The notes beneath the pieces were generated by a model, which did not search any database, was not told the origin of the DNA, and saw only the letters and a program-made list of their open reading frames with translations. The translations under genes and the position numbers were made by a program. A DNA stretch of 64,000 nt, from contig JAHWDD010000004.1 of assembly GCA_023897205.1 (NCBI GenBank), positions 2,480,001-2,544,000 of the forward strand. Reading direction: 5' to 3'. The DNA is from Exophiala sp. HKRS030. Taxonomy: Eukaryota > Ascomycota > Eurotiomycetes > Chaetothyriales > Herpotrichiellaceae. Of this stretch, positions 53,004 through 62,730 are shown one piece after another (position 1 is the stretch's first letter; the number at the start of each line of letters is the position of its first letter).

Positions 53004-53999
53004 GCTGATCAAACTTTTACACGAGAGTACGGCCACTTCACGATTTTGAGCAACCCCTGAAAGACGACCTTGATATAACGTCTGACGCTCGGGAAGGAGA
53101 TCTATTTGTATGAGTAATGACTTTATGAATTGCGCTTTGTTATTACCCTGCAGGATGAGATAATATTGCACATGAACACATTTTGTATGATACGACGAGG
53201 CGAGGATGGGGCGTGGAACGTGGAACGTGGAACGTGGATGATGATATGTGTTAATGAAGGAGCATGCAGAAGATAGGCAGCGCATGATTACCTACTCGAA
53301 TAAATCGTGCTCATAATTCTACCGATGAATCCAAATACGTGATTTCGAGCCATGGAGGAACAGAGGCCACGCTCTACCAACATGGGAATTGAACCTCATC
53401 ACTAGGAGAAAGACCCCCCTAGTAGGCCGGTCACTTGTAGTCGTACTGGTCAGAATACCATGTCCCTCCCTGATGCTGCGTTTTCGACACTGATCTAGCC
53501 ATGTGTTTGAAAACTTCATGGACCGCAGTCATCGTCTGTTGTTCTCTCATTGGGTTTGCAATGGGTGTAAGTTGACACAATTCGAGGTCTTTCTCATGAA
53601 CTGTTGGACCGTTTTGTGCAAAGGTTGTCGAGGGGCAATGTCATCACCAGATTCATCCTCGACCGAATTCTTTTGGGTTCCGTTCCCCATTTTCTCAGGC
53701 CTTGCGGCATTTTTTGCAATTTTTTTCTCCTTTGTGTGTCTTGGGCGACCTGACAGGGGAGAGAGAGGGCGAGGGCAAGGACCGAGTTGGCCCGTCAAGA
53801 ATACTCTTCTGTCCGAGTTTCGGGACATCGGGAAAGAGAAACGTGTCTGTCGTCTCTGTCGACGATTGTCAGGGAGGGGGGCAAAAGTGACGGCTTCGTC
53901 CACACTCGTACTTTTTGGCCGACCGACCGAGTGAGCGAGGGTTCGATCGCCGTCGAGGTTCGAAGAGGAGGTTGTTCGTGTCAGATCGGAACCCACCTC
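53004..53999. other. convergent intergenic region
   Basis: Holds three tandem CGTGGAA units (53212-53232) and tRNA-like boxes near 53340-53395 (see findings). Open frames at 53503-53996 on both strands overlap each other and lack recognisable motifs; I do not call them. Confidence 0.45.
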
Positions 54000-54674
54000 T
54001 CAATCCTCGTCCTTGTCCTTGTCGGTTTCGTCTTCGTCGCCACCCGACAACTTCCCTCGGCCGCGCAACTTCCTCTTCTCCCCCACGTCCCAATTGTGGA
54101 CCCTGGCGATGGCGACCTCGAGGGTGGTGATTTGCACGCGCAGGAACTCCAGGTCCTCCTCGGCGGCCACCAACGACTCCTTGGCCTTTTCGAGTTTGCC
54201 GGCCAACAACCCTTCCGCCTCGTCCAGGGGGTAGGCCACCATGACGTTGGCCCCCAACCAGAGATAAACCTCGTCGACCTTGGACGGTTCGATCGTGGCT
54301 TTGGCGTACAGGGTATCCTGCAAGGAAAAGGTGGTTTCGACCTTGTCGCCCCTTCCGTGGCCGTCACCGTCCAGGTCCAACTCGTCCAGGTCCTCTTCGG
54401 CCGTCGTGGTAGTAGCAGTAGTAGTAGCACCACGTTTCTTCTTCAAGAATCTGACGACTTCCAATGTACGCTTCATCTCGGGTAATTTCTCCTTCAATCC
54501 CGCAGCTCTACGTTCGACGTTTTGTTGCATAAAGGTGTACTTTGACACCATCTCTTGGAACCTCGTGAGCGTGGACTCGACATCCTCCAAACTTTTGACA
54601 TAATCGTTGACGTTTGTCATGAACGGGAAAGAGGGGATACCTCGAGGGTTCGTCGTCGTCGTCGTGGTTTCCAT
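54000..54674 (-). CDS. PAC10: prefoldin subunit 3 (Pac10/VBP1)
   Basis: Single-exon ORF, 224 aa, ATG at 54674. After a Thr run (METTTTTTNPRGIPSFPF) come the prefoldin-alpha coiled-coil helices: VNDYVKSLEDVESTLTRFQEMVSKYTFMQQNVERRAAGLKEKLPEMKRTLEVV. The hairpin strands follow (TTFSLQDTLYAKATIEPSKVDEVYLWLGANVMVAYPLDEAEGLL), then the second helix (KLEKAKESLVAAEEDLEFLRVQITTLEVAIARVHNWDV). This is the hallmark arrangement of prefoldin 3, part of the hexamer that hands nascent actin and tubulin to the TRiC chaperonin. A Thr/Ala-rich insertion with an acidic run (about 84-105) sits between the helices and strands. The tail is Asp/Lys-rich. Confidence 0.93.
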   Translation of the reverse strand: METTTTTTNPRGIPSFPFMTNVNDYVKSLEDVESTLTRFQEMVSKYTFMQQNVERRAAGLKEKLPEMKRTLEVVRFLKKKRGATTTATTTTAEEDLDELDLDGDGHGRGDKVETTFSLQDTLYAKATIEPSKVDEVYLWLGANVMVAYPLDEAEGLLAGKLEKAKESLVAAEEDLEFLRVQITTLEVAIARVHNWDVGEKRKLRGRGKLSGGDEDETDKDKDED

Positions 54675-55798
54675 TCTTCTTCTTTTTTCTTGGTCCTTGT
54701 TCCTCGCTCGTGTCTTTTGTGTACTGTTCTTGTTTCTATGCTTGTATCTCGTTCCGCTCTCTTCTTTCTTTTTTGTCTTGTTCTTCTCCCAAACGGTGAG
54801 CTCGAAATATGAGGTGGCTTATCGATTTTCGAATGTTTGTGTAGACGAATATCTCGTGGCCTTGCAATGGTACTTGGTTAGGCTCGTCAGGAATCGGGCA
54901 ACCAATCAAAACAAAATCAGAGGCTGCCTGATTGATCTGCAGAATGAGGAGGCTTTCAGAATTCGGGGTGAACGACTCAAACCAGGTAGTCTTTCCCTCG
55001 GTGAGTGTGTAGCAAGATACCTACCGGGAAAAGGTCGCAAATGTTCTCCAGCAGCTCCTACGGAATAAATACTCCTCAAATACAAAATTTGGCCCGTGAC
55101 CCCGCAGCCTGCAGAGTACAGAGTACAAAGTACGGATACCATTAAACAAATACCAGGCACCTAGTACTTCTCCCTAGCTACGTATTGTACACTACATAAC
55201 AAATAAGTGACTTACATACCGAGACAGTCGTTACTACAAAGAGAAACCAAACATATCAAAGTGGTAATGGTCACATTTAGATTCAACGCAATACTAATTT
55301 GTTTGTTGTGTTTCCTCCGTAAACGGGAGAAAACAACCAAGTACTATCAAGATACAACCGTTGGTTCAGTTCAACGCCAATTACTTTGCTCCTTATAGCA
55401 AAGCGAGCGAACCTCTTTCTCTCTTTTCGCTCGTGGGAGCCCGATGTTTTAGTTTTGTGGCACCAAATAACTTCCAACAGGTTGCCGCGAGGCTCAAAAA
55501 CTCGAAACACATCTAAACGCATGTGCCCTTTTTGCCTTCGTCATTCTTCATGCCGTGTCATTAAACATTTCTCCAGAAAACTCCGGTTTCCTGTTCCAAT
55601 AATGATTTCAATATGTGCGGTAGCAGTAGCCGCGACCCTTTGCGCCTATTCCCAATCCAAAACCGTGTTCGTGTCAACGTCCACACCCATTGACTGTTAC
55701 AATGCTGCGTGTTCATGCTCTAGGTCTCGCATCGTTGAGGTCTGCCGTCACCGTGTCGTGTGACGAACAGACGTAGACTCCGATCCGACACCGGGAGT
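54675..55798. other. intergenic region
   Basis: Promoter side of PAC10 and 3' flank of the next minus-strand gene. A motif close to the 9-mer (tacggaata) lies near 55062. No gene recognised. Confidence 0.5.
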
Positions 55799-57370
55799 TC
55801 ATACATTCATGTTCGCATTTGAGTTCTGACTCCTCATCGTCTGCTGGCTTTCCCAGTCTTGTCTTCTTCTTTTCATTTCATCCGCATCAAAGGCGGGTAC
55901 TTCTTGAATAGTAGGCTCATTGTTGCGGCTAGTGGGGCGAGAGGTGACATTCTCGGAGAGACCGGTGTTCGACCTCATTCGCCTCAAGCTGCGTTTGAAG
56001 CTCAACCCACGATCTCTAGAGGGGGTCGTGGGAAATTGCTCCATTGTTGGGGATGTCGCCTCAACTGACTGTGCTGAGGCAGTGCGGGGTCGGGCATCAT
56101 CTTTGATATCCTTGCGACTCTTGATCTTCCGAAGTTCACGAGCAATGCGCTCCATTGTGGATCCTGCTGGTCTCTGGGTCACTGTGGTGTCCTCATCCTT
56201 CGGCGGTGGCAATGGCTTTTCAGGTAGTTGCTTGTCCTTGGACACCTGGCGGCTATGATTGCGACTTCCTGTGCTGAAGCTGCTGCTTGTGCTAGGTCTG
56301 GTGACGTGACTCTGACCTGAATTGCGATTTGACGAGCTGTTCGAAGCAAATGAAATACCAGAGTCGACTTTACGTCGCCCATCATCCTCCATATCCGTCG
56401 AGGAGAAGGATGCGGCGGTAGGAGACTGACACCCACGTCCGGTTATGTCATAACACTCATCAATCACACTGTTCGCCATGCGAAGGTAGTTGTCCACAGT
56501 GGCCCGGAGATGAGTCCATCCGGTAGCATCTCCGGGTTGCTTGTTCTGGTCCATCAATGTTCCTAGCACTGATGTACCTTTTTGTTCGACGGCTGTGATG
56601 TATTTGAAGAACATAGCGCTCTGACTTGCCAGAACTTGGCGAGTCAATTGAGCTGTGGGTTGGACGAACTGTCTGGCTTGAAGTCCCACCGGTGGGTAGA
56701 GAGTGTTGAGCATGGCAATGCAGTTTGCTTTGTTGAAAGGAGTCAAGGAGAGCTCGTTGATGAGAGTCCACCGTCGCAGGCCGATATATACTTGGGTATA
56801 CAGAGCTTCAACCTTGCGCTCCTTCTCCTCGATATCCATGACCCACCTCAGTACACCGGGATACTTGCGTGCCAATTTATCTCGATGGCTGATATCTTCT
56901 TGGTCAATGCCCAATTTATCAAATGCCGCAACCACTTCTCGCCTCCGTCGGACCTCTAGGTCCTTGAGGTAGTCCATGGCCGTCAGAGCTTGGGGAAAGT
57001 CGACTTGATCGAGTTCTGGTGGGAAGCATCGACGAACAAAACTGGTAATAAAGCTAGGAGGAAGAGAGGTAGGTTGGGAAGGCTGTTGGGAGATGTGAGC
57101 CATCAGGTTTGCCCGCAACTGCGCCGCAGCAGTCATGGTCGTCATGTTCTGTTGCTCTTCGGCAGCATCGGAAGATTTTCGAGGGAAGGCATTGCCAGGT
57201 ACTGCGTTGGACGATAGCGTGGGTGATTGAGGCTGATTCTGAGTGGTGGCATTGAGGGTGTACATGGTTCTCAGGGGGATTTCGTATGTGCCTGGATAGG
57301 CCAACAGGTGCTCCAGGACCCATGGATAGGCAGCACCCTGCGAATTCCTTTCTGTCTCGGGCGAAGCCAT
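55799..57370 (-). CDS. conserved fungal protein of unknown function
   Basis: Single-exon ORF of 523 aa, ATG at 57370. The first third is compact and alpha-helical: YPWVLEHLLAYPGTYEIPLRTMYTLN, then SFITSFVRRCFPPELDQVDFPQALTAMDYLKDLEVRRRREVV, GVLRWVMDIEEKERKVEALYTQVYIGLRRWTLINELS, and LNTLYPPVG. The second half is Ser/Arg/Pro-rich, likely disordered, with basic RELRKIKSRKDIK and FKRSLRRMRS stretches. The N-terminal pattern looks like a conserved Pezizomycotina protein, but I cannot name it. A 5' leader of several hundred bases probably precedes the ATG. No transmembrane or signal segments are seen. Cell-cortex or cytoskeletal work is only a guess. Confidence 0.65.
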   Translation of the reverse strand: MASPETERNSQGAAYPWVLEHLLAYPGTYEIPLRTMYTLNATTQNQPQSPTLSSNAVPGNAFPRKSSDAAEEQQNMTTMTAAAQLRANLMAHISQQPSQPTSLPPSFITSFVRRCFPPELDQVDFPQALTAMDYLKDLEVRRRREVVAAFDKLGIDQEDISHRDKLARKYPGVLRWVMDIEEKERKVEALYTQVYIGLRRWTLINELSLTPFNKANCIAMLNTLYPPVGLQARQFVQPTAQLTRQVLASQSAMFFKYITAVEQKGTSVLGTLMDQNKQPGDATGWTHLRATVDNYLRMANSVIDECYDITGRGCQSPTAASFSSTDMEDDGRRKVDSGISFASNSSSNRNSGQSHVTRPSTSSSFSTGSRNHSRQVSKDKQLPEKPLPPPKDEDTTVTQRPAGSTMERIARELRKIKSRKDIKDDARPRTASAQSVEATSPTMEQFPTTPSRDRGLSFKRSLRRMRSNTGLSENVTSRPTSRNNEPTIQEVPAFDADEMKRRRQDWESQQTMRSQNSNANMNV

Positions 57371-60300
57371 GATTTATCAGGACTCCTTGATCGCCGGAAA
57401 ATCTCTAGCAAAAGTGTTCTTCGCGTGGATGTGGGGTGGTGGAAATGTACTCGTAAAAGGATTTCGTGGTGACTTTCTTCAGGATGAGTTCGAAAAGGTT
57501 TGCAAGGGATTAAATTCCAGAAGACCGATAAGTCGGGTCAGTCCAGTCCTACTCTTGAAAGGAGTTGCCACCATTAGACTCCAGTAACACCTGAGACACG
57601 CCCAATTGTTTACCAACAAGTTGACAATTTGTCAACAAGACACGGACTCTGTATGACCTTGTGACTCGCGAGAGGGAAGGACAAGCAGTGAACCGTGCGT
57701 CTGGAGAGGAAACCTGGAGAAGTATTGACCGAGATGGAGCCGTGCAACAAGTTCCAAGGAGATCGAACCGTGATGTTGGGGGCTTGAGCAAAGGGTGAGC
57801 TAAGAACTGACGGCCGCTGTCAAAGCTGAGGCAGAATCGAGGACAATTGGAACGCTCTAAGTAGTGAGTGAGTCTTTGAAGGTGATGGAGTGTGAAAGAG
57901 AGACGGGATGCGACAAGACAAGGAACAGGGTACAGTGAGAGAGTGAGTGAAGACAGAGAATACTCGCAGAGGTAGTGTAGGTATGAGTAGGTAGGTGTTC
58001 GGGAGATAGAAGTTGGGGAGTCGATCAATCAAGAATTGTCGAGTAAAAGTACAAGTGCGTGCAGGAAGCTGTGGGTTCTCTAGCAAGGATCATTGACCAG
58101 GGTCGAGAGCATCATTCAGGTTTAACTAAGAGCTACGAGTAACTAACCAGATACAATACTCCGTATCCCGTACCATCAACTACGGCTGCGCTATTCGTAC
58201 CTCTATCGATCTGACTAGTCATGTATGGGCTATCACCATGGGAATTTGGTCTTCCGAGTCTCAGAGTTGTTATGATTGTTACAGCATCTCGAAATGTGTT
58301 TGCTTCTTCCCGAGGTGCTGCAGTATCGCCATCAGAACTACGACGAGGGTCCCTTCATCCCCTTTCTCTGGGAGTATTCTCCGTCCCTCTCCAGAATAAA
58401 AAAAGTCAACGTATCGATATTTCCACATTAAACAGCCTCCCGCCTTTAGCTCCAGTATTCCTACGCGTTGCGAACCCTGTATTGTTGTTGTGATCGAATC
58501 CCCTCTACCCTCCTCCTCCTCGCCGCTGAGACCGAAGTTGGCCTGTACCCTCAGTACGGGGTATGCGAAGCGATCAATATCCGACCTTGTCTTCCGAAAT
58601 CATCACCTCATCTCGTTCATTTGCTCAATGACACTTCCATGGGTGACGAGACTATTGCCTTGCTCTATGGGGACCCTGGGAACCCAGCACTAGGGGTACC
58701 AATATCCTTAGGCTAGCACTGGGCGTAGTACATAAGTCGCCTGGCCAGCAGCCCCCGAACCCTAACCGAACGCGTACGAGTTAGCAGCCGGTGACCCCCG
58801 TGGCTGGAAAACCGCAGCTTGTCACGCTACTCAGACTTGTTGACCATTCGGCTTGTTCCAAAACAACCCTTGTCCAACTCCACATTAGCCCTAGAGCCAT
58901 TTCAACGGGTGCACTGGGCCCCGGTATGGGTGAATCAGCCGAATCAACATGTGAAGCACTTCAGCAACAACTCGCTCACGTCTGTCACATTTCCTGCGTC
59001 CGACAGCAGCGAGACTAAACCTCGTCTAGGACTGATTGCTTCATCATGGACGTCACTCGAGTTGTGCACACAGGCCAAAACACCTTCGAGCACATCTTGG
59101 CCGATGGCCTCATACTCCATACAAACGAATGTTTTGCCCTTGTTGCTATTTATGCTCCAGTGTTAATTCCGCGCACGCGGCAGGGCGGATTTCGTGGGCC
59201 GCAAGACACGCGTTATCGTGACTCGAGGCGGATCTTCTCCTTACTTCAGGGACCAGAAGTGTTTCTCCGAGCTGGCGATGTTTGTGTTTGTGTTTGTGTT
59301 TGTGTTTATGGTTATGACCAAATACCCCGTTCCTCTCCCACTATTGGGACTTTGACACGACACCAAAATAAATCAACACAAGTCAAGGGGATGTGGAGTG
59401 GCAGTGATGACCAACGCCGCGTTTGGCAAAAAAAACTCTGCAAAACTCCCCTGTAAAGCTTTTCCAGCACCTGCAGGGATGGTTTTTGTGTTCCTGCACC
59501 AGACCTTACCTGAAGAGGCTTTCGTCAGCAGGGGTTTTGTGCCTCTTCGACCCCTGGCTTGGACCTAAGCCATTCGGGAAAAGCTGGAGTTGACGCAGGG
59601 GATTCCGCGAATCGCAAGGTCGCGCGTAACATTGTCACCGCTAACCGACTACCGCGGATACGGTCACCTTGATGAACTTTTCTGTGAGTTTGCACTAGCC
59701 TGGTTGGAAGGTCCAGCTAATCCTCGAGGCGAGTCGCACCTTAAGGAACTAACACAGCCAAAGGAGTGATCATTCATGGACGATCAACAATAATGTGGCT
59801 ACTCTGGAGGCTTGGAGCTGGACCGGTCTATACGTATGCCTACAAGTATGTATGTACAACATTATGGAGTACACACCAGTACTGTGTCACCACAGCAAGC
59901 AGTGGACTACCTCCCGACCATCCTAGGTTTGTTGTCTCTGATAAATTCAAGGTTTGCAACGATAGGAGATGGATTGCAAGCTATAGCCCCCACTGTGAAG
60001 AACATCAAAGGTCGTCGTCACATCGACGATGATTTTACAAATGATGGCTCGGAAAGACAGCGGACCCTTGCTTAGCGATACAGGGCATTTCGACTGTGTT
60101 GATGGAGGACAAGATGGCGACTCTCCGGCCTGAATTAATTTTGATTGGTGAAATTCGGAAATCTTCCTGTGACATGTTCCAACTCCAACGTTGCACAAAT
60201 CAATTGAAGAATTTTCAACGGGACATGATGACAATCAAGTTTCTTCTCGTGATGGAGACGAAGGATTCGCCGCCCTGCTTCATGGCCTGGGGCTGCAAGA

Positions 60301-60951
60301 AGATGTGACATTGAAGCCAGGCAACCCGGCGCAGCCAGGACGTCAGACTGCTGCGGAAGACCCAAATGGTCTTCTCGCTTGTCCTAGACCTGCCGACCTG
60401 ACGGATTACAGCCCACCAAGCTGATGTACAAAAAATCCCTGGGCTGGTGCCCTTTGGGGCAAGGAACGGAAGCAGCGCACTTCCCGTCACACTATCCTCA
60501 GCATAGATAGTCAGGGCTAATCATTTCGCTGAGGATGGTTATGTCGTCGCCGATCTCAAAATGGTTGGGGTGGAACATGGCTTCACCACCAGCCTCAGAC
60601 CCCACTGTCGTCTGCCCAAAAGGATTCCTTAGGCCCGAATTAGACCATGAAAGGTCCGTAGATCACCTTCTGGGAGGGCTGGACAAGCGTCGCTGCCATA
60701 TCGTCGGGACGGCAGCCCCGGTACGTACCTTTTCAAGGTACGGAGTAGCCTAGCGACCATACACAGATAGGGCAATTTCAATCAACTATGCTGTCTTGGA
60801 AAAGCACACTATCGTGCAGTGAAACTACCGTCAAGAACTACCAAGACTTCAGGTTTCACCTCCATCGACCCTAGAGGCAGAAGAATACTCGTACTCCGTA
60901 CTGTTGTCTACTAATGTTATTTGCCTTCATTGCCGTCAAGGTCGTCCTGGT
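57371..60951. other. gene-poor stretch of 3.6 kb
   Basis: The longest stretch without a convincing gene. It contains exact copies of the 9-mer at 58157-58165, 60739-60747 and 60892-60900, and a tttgtg hexanucleotide repeat (59280-59306). Short open frames at 59046-59456, 59812-60075 and 60191-60424 have protein-like stretches but no motif I recognise and no clean splice set; they could be remnants or an unrecognised multi-exon gene. Confidence 0.45.
59280..59306. repeat. hexanucleotide repeat (tttgtg)
   Basis: About four units of tttgtg in a row within the gene-poor stretch, ending in tttatg. Confidence 0.8.
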
Positions 60952-62271
60952 TTAGGCCAGACTTTCATTGCTATCTGCGTCCTCTGCGTCACTAACGCCA
61001 GACTCGTCGACATCACTCAAGGCCCATTCGCCCAAGAATCCTTCCTCACGAACAGGGCTTGTCAGGTTGACATTGTGCCGGGCGGCCCAGTCGACCACTT
61101 TGGACCTGTGAATACTCATGCTAGCCATCTCTTGCTCTGCCTCCACCTCACCCTGGGCGGTGTTTCCATTCGCTTCGCTACTCGAGATCCTATTTTTTCG
61201 TTTGGAGGGAACCACTTCGAGTATGCCCATTTCATTCAAGGCGGCGACGACATCTTCGCCCAACATTCCTGTCCGATCTCCGATCTCCTTGACCGTCATC
61301 TCCTCCTTCCTCGAATGGAGGGTTCTTTTTCTCTTGTAAAACACCGTTTTTGCGTCGGCGTCGGCGCTTTGCCCCATAAAAAAGCGCGCGATCCGCTCCG
61401 ACCAGAACCTCAGGTAGCTCTTGCGGCCCATGGCACTCAGGGGCTTCTCGGGTCCTCCAATTACACCTCCTTCCCATTCCCATCCGCTCAACTTGTACGA
61501 GACGGCCATCAACAACTGTCCTAGTTGTCGGTGCTGGAAAGGTGGAAAGACCAGGATACACGCGAGGTTGTTAGCATCCCACGACAAATTCTCCTTGGAG
61601 AAGAAACCCAGCACTTGACTCTGGTACAAGACATCATCCTCGAGCACCGATGAACTTCGCTTCCGACCTCTGCCCTTTGTCGCCACAGGCACACTGGGCT
61701 CGAGTTTTGTGTAGGTCAAGACGTAATACTTGAAGCCGCTCGTGTCGAAAAACACGCTTTTCTGCTCCAGGAACAATTTCCCAAACAGTGAAAGATTCTG
61801 GCAGTACAATTTCTCCCGTTCGCCGTCGATTTCCCAGACGGCGTGGCCTTCCCACTCGTAGACTTTCACGGCGGACTCGGGCACCGGTTGCGTCTCGAGA
61901 CCTTGTTCGCGTCGCGCTCGATGAATGGCCATGTGCTGCGCAAAATCGTGCTCCTTGGGGGTGTAGAGGAAGCAGCATGGGCATACATAGAGGCGCTCGC
62001 ACTGTGGTTGCCCTGCACCGTGGGCATGTGCGGTGGCCTGGCGTAAGTCCGCGGCGGATCCAGGCGTGTATTTCGTTGTCGATGTCTCGGGCCCGAGGAT
62101 TATGTTGTCAGGGTACGGAGAGTAATACCACGTATCGAAGGCGAGATTCCCCAAAACGACTCGACCTATATTTCGTGTCAAGACGCGTAAAGAGGCGCGC
62201 CGCGAACGGTGCGGTGAGCCTTCCTGTAAGACCGAAGTCGCATTTTCAATGGGAACTGCTACTGGAGGCAT
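60952..62271 (-). CDS. SAS2: MYST-family histone acetyltransferase, Sas2-like
   Basis: Single-exon ORF of 439 aa from ATG 62271. The MYST domain is clear: zinc finger C97-x2-C100-x12-H113-x3-H117, then LYCQNLSLFGKLFLEQKSVFFDTSGFKYYVLT, VLGFFSKENLSWDANNLACILVFPPFQHRQLGQLLM, and GGPEKPLSAMGRKSYLRFW. Catalytic Cys (C238) and Glu (E275) are present. Two departures from the usual pattern are the finger ending in His rather than Cys, and the acetyl-CoA loop reading QHRQLG where the family has QRxGxG. No chromodomain precedes it, which suits Sas2 (H4K16 acetylation near silenced chromatin) rather than Esa1. The start is the first ATG in frame. The C-terminal tail is acidic, ending SDAEDADSNESLA. Confidence 0.83.
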   Translation of the reverse strand: MPPVAVPIENATSVLQEGSPHRSRRASLRVLTRNIGRVVLGNLAFDTWYYSPYPDNIILGPETSTTKYTPGSAADLRQATAHAHGAGQPQCERLYVCPCCFLYTPKEHDFAQHMAIHRARREQGLETQPVPESAVKVYEWEGHAVWEIDGEREKLYCQNLSLFGKLFLEQKSVFFDTSGFKYYVLTYTKLEPSVPVATKGRGRKRSSSVLEDDVLYQSQVLGFFSKENLSWDANNLACILVFPPFQHRQLGQLLMAVSYKLSGWEWEGGVIGGPEKPLSAMGRKSYLRFWSERIARFFMGQSADADAKTVFYKRKRTLHSRKEEMTVKEIGDRTGMLGEDVVAALNEMGILEVVPSKRKNRISSSEANGNTAQGEVEAEQEMASMSIHRSKVVDWAARHNVNLTSPVREEGFLGEWALSDVDESGVSDAEDADSNESLA

Positions 62272-62726
62272 GGTCAATTACCAGCGGGATGAAGGATCGA
62301 TCTCCGCAAGTCATGCCGACCCAACAAGGTCTACACCATTGCGTAGAAAAGCTATTTTGACTGATACAATAGGTCGTGTCCTTCTATCATATTGCTCGAA
62401 TAAGGACAATATTCTGTTCTCTGGCGCCTGGTTTCTTTGACGTTGGCGTTGGTCACGTTTTAACTCGCCGCTCCCCAGGGCCCATTGTGAGGCTTGAAGA
62501 AGGTTCTGGTAAAGCGGCGGCAAAGATTTAAATTCCGGACAACCTCTCAATGAAATGCGCCGCCACCAACCAAAAGGCCAGATCGATTCAATTCGGCGAC
62601 AACGACCTCTGGCACTTCACATTCCCTTCGTTTTGTATGTTGACGCTCTGTAATTATAGATTTTCTCTCGATTCTTGACGATAGATCCCCATTTTGTGAC
62701 CTACAAACAGAACCCAGAATGCAACG
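62272..62726. promoter_or_regulatory. divergent promoter SAS2/ER co-chaperone
   Basis: 455 nt between divergent genes. AT content rises toward 62640-62720. Contains the short upstream ORF of the co-chaperone (separate entry). No unfolded-protein-response element could be recognised with confidence. Confidence 0.45.
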
Positions 62727-62730
62727 ATGA
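62719..62730 (+). promoter_or_regulatory. three-codon upstream ORF overlapping the main start
   Basis: ATG CAA CGA TGA starts at 62719, and its stop (62728-62730) overlaps the main ATG (62727-62729). A ribosome using the first ATG would terminate on the main start and might reinitiate there, so the uORF could limit translation. Confidence 0.75.

Noticed and set aside
53330..53400. tRNA gene on the minus strand
   Set aside because: Only short box matches; T-arm stem does not pair and the boxes are in an impossible order, so kept as a finding and not as an RNA gene.
53503..53996. Overlapping open frames on both strands next to PAC10
   Set aside because: They overlap each other, have biased composition and no domain; probably 3' flanks.
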